Part shown: in pieces, positions 14,257 through 21,116 of the stretch
Layout: every line of letters begins with the position of its first letter
Numbering within the stretch: the first letter of the stretch is position 1
Assembly: GCA_002493965.1 (NCBI GenBank)
Contig: DLAP01000024.1
Span: 11,806 to 35,016, forward strand
DNA from: Clostridiales bacterium UBA7044
GTDB lineage: Bacteria; Bacillota; Clostridia; Oscillospirales; Oscillospiraceae
Reading direction: 5' to 3'
Length of the DNA stretch: 23,211 bases
The notes under the pieces: generated by a model
Databases searched by the model: none
Seen by the model: only the letters and a program-made list of their open reading frames with translations
What the model was told of the DNA's origin: nothing
Program-made: the position numbers and the translations under genes

Positions 14257-15570
14257 TCAGAGGCAGGAGTTAATATTGGAGGTGATATCCCGGATATTGT
14301 TCTGCATGGTCTGATCTCCGTTCTTCAGAGCTACCTCCACTTTACGGATGGCATAGAGAACGGTGGAATGATCCCGGCCAAATTCTTTTCCGATGTCGGG
14401 CAGGCTCAGATTGGTCAACTTCCGGATCAGATACATGGCGGACTGCCTTGCCTCAGCGGTGCCCTTGTTTTTCTGAGTGCCCCGGAGGACGCTTTCGTCC
14501 ACGTTATAGAACTTGCTGACCTGAGTGATGATCAGAGCGGGAGTGGGAAGGGCGCTGCCCTCGCTTTTGAACATATCGCTGATGGCGGCGGAAATGTGGG
14601 GCAGGTCCAGGGGCATATTGTTCAGGTCCCGGTAGGCCAGAATCTTCTTGACTGTGCCCTCCAGCTGCCGGACGTTGGTGGTGATGTTGGTGGCAATGTA
14701 GTTGCATACGTCGTCGCTGAGGTCCAGCCCTAACTGGGTTGCCTTGTTTTTGAGAATTGCCATTCGGGTTTCGTAGTTTGGGGGGTTAATCTCCGTGGTG
14801 ATGCCCCACAGAAACCGGCTGCGGAGCCGCTCCTCCAGGGTCAGCATATCGTCGGGCTTTCGGTCGCTGGTGAGGACGATCTGCTTGTGCTCCTCATAGA
14901 GCTTGTTAAAGGTGTGGAAAAATTCCTCCTGGGTGGATTCTTTACCGGCGATGAACTGAATATCATCCACCAGAAACAGGTCCGCTTCCCGGTATTTGGA
15001 TCGGAACTCGATGTTCTTACCGTTTTTAATGGCGTCAATCAGCTCATTGGTGAACTGGTCGCCTTTGATATAGACAATGTTGGCGTCGGGATTGTCCTTC
15101 CGAATGCCATTGGCGATGGCATAGAGCAGATGGGTTTTGCCCACGCCGGGAGGGCCGTAGAGAAACAGGGGATTATAAATCTCCCCGGGATTTTTCGATA
15201 CGCAGGTGGCGGCGGAATGGGCAAACTGGTTGGAGGGGCCTACCACAAAATTGTCAAAGGTGAACTGGGGATTAAAATCCATGGAGGACGTGGGACGGCC
15301 CTTTGCCTTCCGGGCGTTCAGCTCCTCGTCTCCGAAGACCAAGAGCTTTGCGTCGGAGTTAAAAACCTCCTTCAGGGCATCCTGAATGTAGCCGGTGCAG
15401 CGTTTGCGAATGATCTCCCGACGGAAGTCTGAAGGAGAGTAGAGAATCAGATTGGTTTCGTTCAGTTCGATGACCTCCGCGTCGTCGAACCAGGCAGATA
15501 CGGTAACGGCGTCCAGACGATCCTCAACATAGCTTAATACCTTTGCCCATACATAGGCGGATGAATACAT
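14257..15570 (-). CDS. dnaA: Chromosomal replication initiator protein DnaA
   Basis: DnaA of 437 aa, the AAA+ ATPase that binds DnaA boxes and opens the origin. Domain I spans about 1-80 and a short linker (domain II) leads to FNPQFTFDNFVVGPSN, the typical start of domain III. Walker A is GPPGVGKT at 139-146 and Walker B LFLVDDIQF at 198-206. Domain IV ends with the DNA-binding signature GRDHSTVLYAIRKVE (DHSTV at 400-404), which contacts the box. The ATG at 15570 is preceded by AAAGGAG with 7 bases spacing; the open frame runs 13 codons further up but without support. It heads the minus-strand replication block and probably has its own promoter about 120 bases upstream. Confidence 0.98.
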   Translation of the reverse strand: MYSSAYVWAKVLSYVEDRLDAVTVSAWFDDAEVIELNETNLILYSPSDFRREIIRKRCTGYIQDALKEVFNSDAKLLVFGDEELNARKAKGRPTSSMDFNPQFTFDNFVVGPSNQFAHSAATCVSKNPGEIYNPLFLYGPPGVGKTHLLYAIANGIRKDNPDANIVYIKGDQFTNELIDAIKNGKNIEFRSKYREADLFLVDDIQFIAGKESTQEEFFHTFNKLYEEHKQIVLTSDRKPDDMLTLEERLRSRFLWGITTEINPPNYETRMAILKNKATQLGLDLSDDVCNYIATNITTNVRQLEGTVKKILAYRDLNNMPLDLPHISAAISDMFKSEGSALPTPALIITQVSKFYNVDESVLRGTQKNKGTAEARQSAMYLIRKLTNLSLPDIGKEFGRDHSTVLYAIRKVEVALKNGDQTMQNNIRDITSNINSCL

Positions 15571-15599
15571 AAGGCGGCTCCTTTCCTTTCTATATCTGA

Positions 15600-15675
15600 G
15601 AAAGCGCACTGTCTGACAGAATCCGCGCTTTCCCTATACGAAGCCCAAAAGGGGAGGATAATCCGTGATTTTGGG
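15600..15675 (-). promoter_or_regulatory. dnaA 5' leader with two inverted repeats
   Basis: GAAAGCGC (15600-15607) pairs with GCGCTTTC (15625-15632), enclosing a smaller CTGT/ACAG stem. CCCAAAA (15644-15650) pairs with TTTTGGG (15669-15675). Both lie between the predicted dnaA promoter and the start codon, so the transcript leader should be folded. No T-run follows, so neither is an obvious intrinsic terminator. Confidence 0.4.
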
Positions 15676-15693
15676 CAAACCATCTCACCCTAA

Positions 15694-15722
15694 ATTTTAT
15701 CACATTTTAACAGAAAACACAA
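15694..15722 (-). promoter_or_regulatory. Candidate dnaA promoter
   Basis: On the minus strand TTGTGT (15722-15717), a 17-base spacer and TAAAAT (15699-15694) are seen, with TGA just before the -10 making it an extended -10 element. The -35 is weak (three matches), the -10 matches at five positions. Confidence 0.5.
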
Positions 15723-15880
15723 GGACTTTTTGGTTAAAATAAAATATTTACCGGAGGAAAAATCAAAAAAACAAATAGAAATTCCCACTGGCAGCGGACA
15801 AAGATTTTCCTGCCGCGGACAGTTGGGAAAGACGGATACAAACTTACTTTTTTTCTCCCCAAAATTCGTCACATTTGGCC
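15723..15880. other. Non-coding stretch between the divergent dnaA and yitT promoters
   Basis: The gap between the dnaA and yitT starts is 391 bases. Apart from the two promoters and the dnaA leader it is A/T-rich with no convincing gene or DnaA box. One local structure is visible: GCGGACA occurs twice in direct repeat 21 bp apart (15794 and 15815), inside an imperfect dyad CCCACTG/CAGTTGGG (15784-15827) with inner GGCAG/CTGCC. It could be a regulator site, but no protein can be named. Confidence 0.4.
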
Positions 15881-15909
15881 TTGACCCCCGGAAAATCCTA
15901 TGCTAGAAT
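15881..15909 (+). promoter_or_regulatory. Near-consensus promoter of yitT-family gene
   Basis: TTGACC (15881-15886), a 17-base spacer and TAGAAT (15904-15909), with TGC making an extended -10. Both hexamers match the consensus at five of six. The start codon is about 50 bases downstream. Confidence 0.85.
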
Positions 15910-15961
15910 CTACAGTTAAGACAGGTTGCTTTTCCAAAAATGGAAGAGAGGGAGAAATACT

Positions 15962-16897
15962 ATGGACAGTAGCAAAAAAATCCTGGCAAAAAAAATATGG
16001 ACCTACGGGGTTATTGCGTTTATGGCAATGCTTGCTGCCGTAAACTATGAGCTTTTCGTTTTCCCAAATCAGTTTGCTCCCTCCGGTGTTAACGGCATCT
16101 GCACCATGATCCAGTATGTTACGGGGATCAGTGTAGGCTATCTCAGCCTGCTGATCAACATTCCTCTGGCCGTTTGGTGCTATATCGAGGTCAGTAAGCC
16201 TATGGCCCTGCGGAGCATGGTGTATGTCGTGACCTTTTCCCTGGGCCTGCTGATATTAGACAATGTGAACCTTTCCGCTTTTGCGTATGCCACAGAAAAC
16301 GGCACCAGTAAAATCTTAGGGCCTCTGGTGGCGGGAATCATCCAGGGATATGCCTATTCCATCCTGATCAAGGCCAGCTCCTATACCGGCGGCATGGATT
16401 TTGTCTCCGCCATTATTCATAAGCGCCGTCCCGACAAGACCTTCTTTGGTCTGAGCTTTACTCTCAACTGCTGTATCGCCATCGCCAGCTTCTTTGTCTA
16501 TGGCTATCAGATGGAGCCAGTGATTCTGTGCATCCTCTACTGCTTCATGTCCACCACGGTAGGTGACCGGCTGATGAAGTCCGGAAGAGAGGCTATCTCT
16601 TTCCAGATCATCACCGATTATCCCGACGAGGTTTCTCATGAACTGATCGATAAGCTCCACCATTCTGCGACCCTGATTCCCGGCAAGGGAATGTACTCCG
16701 GTAAGGAAGTGAGCGTCTTGATCTGCGTGGTGAATAAGACCCAGGTGGCGGCAGTTGCAAACATTGTTAAAAAATATCCCCATACCTTCGCTATTGTGGA
16801 TCCGGTCAGCGAAATCCTGGGCAATTTCAAAAACTTAAGCAGCAGCGGCAAGGAAATCCAGGAAGTTTTGGACGCAGGGGACAGAAAAACATTGTAG
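15962..16897 (+). CDS. YitT-family membrane protein (DUF161/DUF2179)
   Basis: Protein of 311 aa with five or six membrane helices in the first 205 residues (about 12-33, 48-75, 84-105, 116-136, 163-181, 185-203). A C-terminal cytoplasmic DUF2179-type domain (about 215-290) contains GKGMYSGKEVSVLICVV and the KYPHTFAIVDPVSEI segment typical of the family. Conserved family residues such as PNQFAPSGVNGI and SYTGGMDFVSAII are present. Family members are common in Firmicutes and their transport substrate is not settled. ATG 15962 follows GAGGGAG (15948-15954) by 7 bases; an in-frame TTG at 15926 has no such site. The IMP dehydrogenase gene follows after 56 bases with no terminator, so partial co-transcription is likely. 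Confidence 0.9.
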   Translation: MDSSKKILAKKIWTYGVIAFMAMLAAVNYELFVFPNQFAPSGVNGICTMIQYVTGISVGYLSLLINIPLAVWCYIEVSKPMALRSMVYVVTFSLGLLILDNVNLSAFAYATENGTSKILGPLVAGIIQGYAYSILIKASSYTGGMDFVSAIIHKRRPDKTFFGLSFTLNCCIAIASFFVYGYQMEPVILCILYCFMSTTVGDRLMKSGREAISFQIITDYPDEVSHELIDKLHHSATLIPGKGMYSGKEVSVLICVVNKTQVAAVANIVKKYPHTFAIVDPVSEILGNFKNLSSSGKEIQEVLDAGDRKTL

Positions 16898-16953
16898 ACA
16901 ATTTCAGCATCTGAAAAAAATATAAAACATAGAAGAAACAGGAGGAAAACCAA

Positions 16954-18459
16954 ATGGCGTACTATTACCCGGAACCCAGCCACACTTTCAGCGAGTATCT
17001 TCTGATTCCCGGCTATACCTCAGAAGACTGCATCCCCGACCGTGTCAGCTTGAGAACCCCCCTTGTCAAGTACCGTAAGGGCTTTGAGGAGCCTGCCATT
17101 TCTTTGAATGTGCCTCTGACCTCTGCGGTCATGCAGTCCGTTTCCAATGATACTCTGGCCATCGCCCTGGCAAAGGAAGGCGGCATCAGCTTTATTTTCG
17201 GTTCCCAGACCATTGAGAATCAGGCGGCCATGGTTGCCAGAGTGAAAGGCTATAAGGCAGGCTTTGTTACCTCCGCCTCCAATCTGACCCCTGACGCCAC
17301 CCTGGCGGATGTGTTGGCGCTGAAAGCCAAAAACGGGTTCTCCACCGTGGCCATCACCGATGACGGCAGCGCCAATGGCAAGCTCCTGGGTCTTGTTACC
17401 AGCCGGGATTACCGGGTTTCCCGGATGGAGCCTACGGACAAGGTGGCGGACTTTATGACCCCCCGGGAAAAGCTCATCACCGCGTCTAAGGAAACCACGT
17501 TGAAGGAAGCCAACGACATCATCTGGGACCATAAGCTCAACGCCCTGCCCATTGTGGACGATGAGAATCATCTGATGTACTTCGTCTTCCGGAAGGACTA
17601 CGCCTCTCACAAGGAAAATCCCCTGGAGCTGCTGGACGATAAGAAGCGCTACCTGGTAGGTGCGGGCATCAATACCCGGGACTACGCCACCCGGATCCCC
17701 GCTCTGCTGGAGGCCGGCGCGGACGTGCTGGTCATCGATTCCTCGGAAGGGTATACCTGCTGGCAGGAGAAGACCATTCGCTGGGTGCGGGAACATTACG
17801 GCGATACCGTGAAGATCGGCGCGGGCAACGTGGTAGATCGGGACGGCTTCCTGTTCCTGGCCAAGGCCGGCGCGGACTTTGTAAAGGTAGGTATCGGCGG
17901 CGGCTCCATCTGCATCACCAGAGAGACCAAGGGTATCGGCCGTGGTCAGGCCACCGCTTTGATTGAAGTGACCGCCGCCCGGGACGAGTATTTCAAGGAG
18001 ACCGGCATTTATATTCCCGTCTGCTCCGATGGCGGCATTGTCCACGACTATCATATGACCCTGGCTTTGGCCATGGGCGCGGATTTCCTGATGCTGGGCC
18101 GGTATTTTGCCCGGTTTGACGAAAGCCCCACCAATAAGGTTATGGTAAATGGCGCTTACATGAAGGAGTACTGGGGCGAAGGCTCCAACCGTGCCCGGAA
18201 CTGGCAGCGCTACGACCTGGGCGGCGCTACCAAGCTGAGCTTTGAAGAGGGCGTGGACTCCTACGTTACCTACGCCGGACCCCTCCATGACAATGTGGAA
18301 GCATCCCTCTATAAGGTCCGGTCCACCATGTGCAATGTGGGTGTGACCAACATCCCCGATCTGCAGAAGAACGCCAAGCTGACTCTGGTTTCCTCCGTGT
18401 CCATCGTGGAGGGCGGCGCCCATGATGTAACATTGCGGTCTACCTCCAATATTAAGTAA
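16954..18459 (+). CDS. guaB: Inosine-5'-monophosphate dehydrogenase, trichomonad-like type
   Basis: IMPDH of 501 aa, which oxidises IMP to XMP with NAD+, the first committed step to GMP. The barrel has the substrate loop with catalytic Cys320 (GIGGGSICITRETKGIGRGQA), SDGGI (358-362) and the mobile flap Arg419-Tyr420 in NWQRYDLGG. Two CBS repeats are inserted at about residues 105-220. The enzyme differs from the common bacterial form (GPGSICTTR...G-PQ): from memory its whole length, from HTFSEYLLIPG to LVSSVSIVEGGAHDV, runs closely parallel to Tritrichomonas foetus IMPDH. GGAGG (16941-16945) lies 8 bases before the ATG. The C-terminus is complete. Function is secure; the phylogenetic remark needs an alignment. 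Confidence 0.95.
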   Translation: MAYYYPEPSHTFSEYLLIPGYTSEDCIPDRVSLRTPLVKYRKGFEEPAISLNVPLTSAVMQSVSNDTLAIALAKEGGISFIFGSQTIENQAAMVARVKGYKAGFVTSASNLTPDATLADVLALKAKNGFSTVAITDDGSANGKLLGLVTSRDYRVSRMEPTDKVADFMTPREKLITASKETTLKEANDIIWDHKLNALPIVDDENHLMYFVFRKDYASHKENPLELLDDKKRYLVGAGINTRDYATRIPALLEAGADVLVIDSSEGYTCWQEKTIRWVREHYGDTVKIGAGNVVDRDGFLFLAKAGADFVKVGIGGGSICITRETKGIGRGQATALIEVTAARDEYFKETGIYIPVCSDGGIVHDYHMTLALAMGADFLMLGRYFARFDESPTNKVMVNGAYMKEYWGEGSNRARNWQRYDLGGATKLSFEEGVDSYVTYAGPLHDNVEASLYKVRSTMCNVGVTNIPDLQKNAKLTLVSSVSIVEGGAHDVTLRSTSNIK

Positions 18460-18472
18460 CAAAATCAAGCAG

Positions 18473-18515
18473 CAATACCGGATGCTCTGAGGGGCATCCG
18501 GTATTGATTTTTTTC
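18473..18515 (+). terminator. Intrinsic terminator after IMPDH gene
   Basis: CAATACCGGATGC (18473-18485) and GCATCCGGTATTG (18494-18506) form a perfect 13-bp stem with an 8-base loop, followed by ATTTTTTTTC. It begins 14 bases after the IMPDH stop codon. Confidence 0.95.
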
Positions 18516-18544
18516 TTGACGATTGGGGAGGTTTCCGGTATCAT
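18516..18544 (+). promoter_or_regulatory. Promoter of the Bce-type regulator/kinase genes
   Basis: TTGACG (18516-18521), exactly 17 bases, then TATCAT (18539-18544). Each hexamer matches at five of six. It directly abuts the IMPDH terminator. The predicted transcript would begin near 18551, which makes the ATG at 18554 unusable and favours 18587. Confidence 0.85.
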
Positions 18545-18586
18545 GAAAAAATAATGGATAGCCCGGAGGACGAAAGGGGGAGACCA

Positions 18587-19258
18587 ATGTATCGAATTTT
18601 AATTGCGGAGGATAATTTCACCCTGGCCCAGCTTCTAAAAAAGCAGATCGAGCCCTGGGGCAATGAGGTGCGCCTCATCTCGGACTTCCAAAATGTCATG
18701 ACCGCTTTTACTGAATTTCAGCCCCACCTGGTTCTGCTGGACATTATGCTGCCCTTTTTCAATGGCTACCATTGGTGCAGCGAGATTCGGAAAATTTCCA
18801 ATGTGCCGGTGGTATTTCTGTCCTCGGCCTCGGACAATATGAACATTGTCATGGCTATGAGCATGGGTGGGGATGATTTTATTCCCAAGCCTGTGGATCC
18901 CAACGTGATGAACGCCAAGCTTCAGGCCATTTTACGGCGGGCCTACAACATGACCTCCACCGTGCCGGTATTGGAGCATGGGGGCGCCATTCTGAATCTG
19001 AATGACAGCACCCTGTGCTTTGGAGAAGAGAAAATCGACCTGACCAAAAACGAATTTCGGATTTTACAGACCCTGATGGAGAACAAAGGGAAAATCGTCA
19101 GCCGGGAGATCCTGATGATGAAGCTGTGGCAGGACGACTGCTATGTGGAGGAGAACACCCTGACGGTAAACGTAACCCGGCTGCGCCGGAAATTGGAGGG
19201 TGCGGGGCTTCCGGGCTTTATCACAACAAAAGTGGGAAGCGGGTATCTCATCGAATGA
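18587..19258 (+). CDS. Bce-type response regulator (BceR-like)
   Basis: OmpR-family response regulator of 223 aa. The receiver has Glu8-Asp9, phospho-acceptor Asp52 (LLDIMLP), Ser80 and Lys101 (PKPVDP); the winged-helix domain covers about 128-222 with ENTLTVNVTRLRRKLE. I chose ATG 18587, with AAAGGGGGAG just upstream, over 18554, which lies about 3 bases from the predicted transcript start. The neighbours define its role: an intramembrane-sensing kinase overlaps its stop, and a BceAB-like transporter pair follows. In such modules the phosphorylated regulator switches on the transporter genes when cell-wall-active peptides such as bacitracin are present. Which peptide is sensed here is not visible. 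Confidence 0.92.
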   Translation: MYRILIAEDNFTLAQLLKKQIEPWGNEVRLISDFQNVMTAFTEFQPHLVLLDIMLPFFNGYHWCSEIRKISNVPVVFLSSASDNMNIVMAMSMGGDDFIPKPVDPNVMNAKLQAILRRAYNMTSTVPVLEHGGAILNLNDSTLCFGEEKIDLTKNEFRILQTLMENKGKIVSREILMMKLWQDDCYVEENTLTVNVTRLRRKLEGAGLPGFITTKVGSGYLIE

Positions 19259-20235
19259 AAAAGCTAATTATATCCTTTCTCAGGGAGAAATGGGTATCCC
19301 TGCTGTTTTTCTGCCTGTGTCTGGGAATTTCTGCTCTGGTCTTTTTTCTGTATGGGGAGCAGTGGGAGGCCTGGCTTTACGGGGCGGGACTGTGTACCGC
19401 CTTGGGCTTGGTTATCCTGGTAATTCAGGGAATCCGCTATGTCAGAAACACCCGGGAGCGCCGAAATCGACTGTACACCATCGGGGAGGCTTTGCCAGAG
19501 CCGGAAACCTTGGCGGAAAAGGACTATCAGGAGATGGCAGCCATTTTGAACCGCCGCTGCCAGGAATTGACTACCAACTGGGAGATCCGGCAGCAGGAGA
19601 GCCTGGACTATTACACCACCTGGGCCCACCAGATCAAGACCCCCATTGCCGTGATGCGGATGATGTTACAGGAGGACACGGAGGAGCACCGGGCACTGTC
19701 GGCGGAGCTGTTTCGGATGGAACAATATGTGGACATGGTGCTGGGTTATATCCGCCTGGGCAGTGAAACCAGTGACTTTGTTTTCCGGGAATATCCTCTG
19801 GACGACCTGATTCGGCAGAGCATCCGCAAATTTGCTCCACAATTCATTTACAAGAAGCTGTGGCTCCACTATGAAAAGACAGAACAGACGGTATTGACCG
19901 ACGAAAAATGGCTCTGCTTTCTTTTGGAACAGCTTCTCAGCAACGCGGTGAAATACACCTATCAGGGCGGCGTTACCCTGTCCGTTTCTCCGGAAAAGGT
20001 GCTGACCGTCCGGGACACAGGCATTGGCATCGCAGCCGAGGATCTTCCCAGAATTTTTGAAAAGGGTTTCACCGGCTACAACGGCCGGTCAGACAAAAAG
20101 GCCACCGGGCTGGGGCTGCACCTGTGTAAGCAGACCGCGGACAAGCTGGGCATCCGGATTTCCGTCCGTTCCCGGCCGGGAGAGGGTACGGAGTTTTCTC
20201 TGGATCTGTCCTCCAGAAAGCTGGAAGTGGAATAA
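19255..20235 (+). CDS. Intramembrane-sensing histidine kinase (BceS-like)
   Basis: Kinase of 326 aa with two membrane helices (about 13-33 and 38-60) joined by only a few residues, so no extracellular sensor, the hallmark of Bce-type kinases that read the state of their transporter. The phosphorylated residue is His125 in WAHQIKTPIAVM; the ATPase domain has Asn230 (LLSNAVKY), DTGIG (254-258) and TGLGL (284-288), plus FEKGFTGYNGR, a segment typical of BceS proteins. The ATG overlaps the regulator stop as ATGA, so the two are translationally coupled. The transporter genes have a separate promoter region 80-100 bases downstream. Confidence 0.94.
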   Translation: MKKLIISFLREKWVSLLFFCLCLGISALVFFLYGEQWEAWLYGAGLCTALGLVILVIQGIRYVRNTRERRNRLYTIGEALPEPETLAEKDYQEMAAILNRRCQELTTNWEIRQQESLDYYTTWAHQIKTPIAVMRMMLQEDTEEHRALSAELFRMEQYVDMVLGYIRLGSETSDFVFREYPLDDLIRQSIRKFAPQFIYKKLWLHYEKTEQTVLTDEKWLCFLLEQLLSNAVKYTYQGGVTLSVSPEKVLTVRDTGIGIAAEDLPRIFEKGFTGYNGRSDKKATGLGLHLCKQTADKLGIRISVRSRPGEGTEFSLDLSSRKLEVE

Positions 20236-20248
20236 AGCTGTCGCCATC

Positions 20249-20262
20249 TTACAAAAATGTCA
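20249..20262 (+). promoter_or_regulatory. Candidate BceR-type operator TTACA-N4-TGTCA
   Basis: TTACA (20249-20253), AAAA, TGTCA (20258-20262) fits the inverted TNACA-N4-TGTNA pattern that I recall for BceR-like regulators. It lies about 60 bases upstream of the predicted -10 of the transporter genes. AAATGTCAC recurs at 20276-20284, 21 bases further on. Confidence 0.55.
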
Positions 20263-20272
20263 CATACACGGG

Positions 20273-20322
20273 CCGAAATGTCACCTAAATCGATGGTGAC
20301 GTTTCGGCGCTTGCGCTAAAAT
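20273..20322 (+). promoter_or_regulatory. Dyad and promoter of the BceAB-like operon
   Basis: CCGAAATGTCACC (20273-20285) and GGTGACGTTTCGG (20295-20307) form a 13-bp dyad with one T-G exception around a 9-base centre. A good -10 follows, TAAAAT (20317-20322). No proper -35 is seen; the right arm of the dyad occupies that place, as expected if an activator or repressor acts there. Confidence 0.5.
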
Positions 20323-20351
20323 GGGTGTATTCCAGAAAGGAGGCAGATGTT

Positions 20352-21116
20352 ATGGCAATTCTGGAAGTAAAAAGTCTGAAAAAAGTCTATACCACCCGGT
20401 TCGGCTCCCATCCGGTGCAGGCCCTGTCCAACGTAAATTTCTCCGTGGAGCAGGGCGAATATGTGGCAATCATGGGAGAATCCGGTTCCGGCAAAACAAC
20501 GCTGCTGAATATTCTGGCGGCGCTGGACCGCCCTACCAGCGGAACCGTGCTGCTGGGCGGCAAGCCTCTGGACGCCATCCGGGAAAAGGAACTGGCGGCC
20601 TTCCGGCGGGAGAACCTGGGGTTCGTGTTTCAGGAGTTTAACCTGCTGGACACCTTTTCTGTGCGGGACAATATTTTCCTGCCCCTGGTGCTGAGCGGCG
20701 CCGAGCCGGGGGAAATGGTGAAAAAGCTGAAGACCCTGTCCTGGGAGTTGGGGATCGAGGAACTGTTAAATAAGTTCCCTTATGAGATTTCCGGCGGCCA
20801 GAAGCAGCGGGTGGCAGTGGCGAGAGCCTTAATCACCGATCCTCAGATTCTTCTGGCGGACGAGCCTACCGGGGCATTGGATTCCAAGTCCACGGATGAA
20901 CTGCTGGAAACCTTCCGGCGGGTGAACGGGGGAGGCCAGACCATTCTCATGGTGACACACTCCGCAAAAGCGGCCAGCCACGCGGGCCGGGTGCTGTTTA
21001 TCAAGGACGGGGAGGTTTTCCACCAGCTTTACCGGGGAGAGGGCACCAATGAGCAGCTTTACCAGAAGATTTCCGATACGCTGACCGTGCTGGCGACAGG
21101 TGGTGAAAAGCGGTGA
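20352..21116 (+). CDS. Peptide-resistance ABC transporter ATPase (BceA-like)
   Basis: ATP-binding subunit of 254 aa, cytoplasmic partner of the FtsX-type permease that follows. Walker A is GESGSGKTT (42-50), the Q-loop glutamine is Gln94, the signature SGGQ is at 147-150, Walker B LLADEP at 167-172 and the switch His203 in VTHS. It belongs to the MacB/LolD/BceA branch of ABC ATPases (typical FVFQEFNLLDTFSV). I chose ATG 20352, 8 bases after AAAGGAGG (20336-20343); the open frame upstream includes that site. Together with the permease it is expected to free cell-wall lipid carriers from bound peptide antibiotics and to signal to the kinase. Confidence 0.94.
   Translation: MAILEVKSLKKVYTTRFGSHPVQALSNVNFSVEQGEYVAIMGESGSGKTTLLNILAALDRPTSGTVLLGGKPLDAIREKELAAFRRENLGFVFQEFNLLDTFSVRDNIFLPLVLSGAEPGEMVKKLKTLSWELGIEELLNKFPYEISGGQKQRVAVARALITDPQILLADEPTGALDSKSTDELLETFRRVNGGGQTILMVTHSAKAASHAGRVLFIKDGEVFHQLYRGEGTNEQLYQKISDTLTVLATGGEKR

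Noticed and set aside
14058..14314. Two overlapping 71-codon frames over the origin
   Set aside because: They translate the repeated DnaA boxes and have no initiation signal; the DNA is better explained as oriC.
15690..15872. 60-codon frame on the - strand upstream of dnaA
   Set aside because: Composition is that of A/T-rich intergenic DNA, there is no initiation signal, and it overlaps the predicted dnaA promoter. It is not RpmH, which would be short and highly basic.
16895..16926. Possible separate promoter for guaB (TAGACA and TATAAA)
   Set aside because: The spacer would be 20 bases, outside the normal range, and no terminator precedes it; co-transcription with yitT is simpler.
17020..18468. 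Long open frame (482 codons) on the - strand
   Set aside because: It is the antisense shadow of the IMP dehydrogenase gene, rich in low-complexity Gly/His/Gln typical of such shadows.
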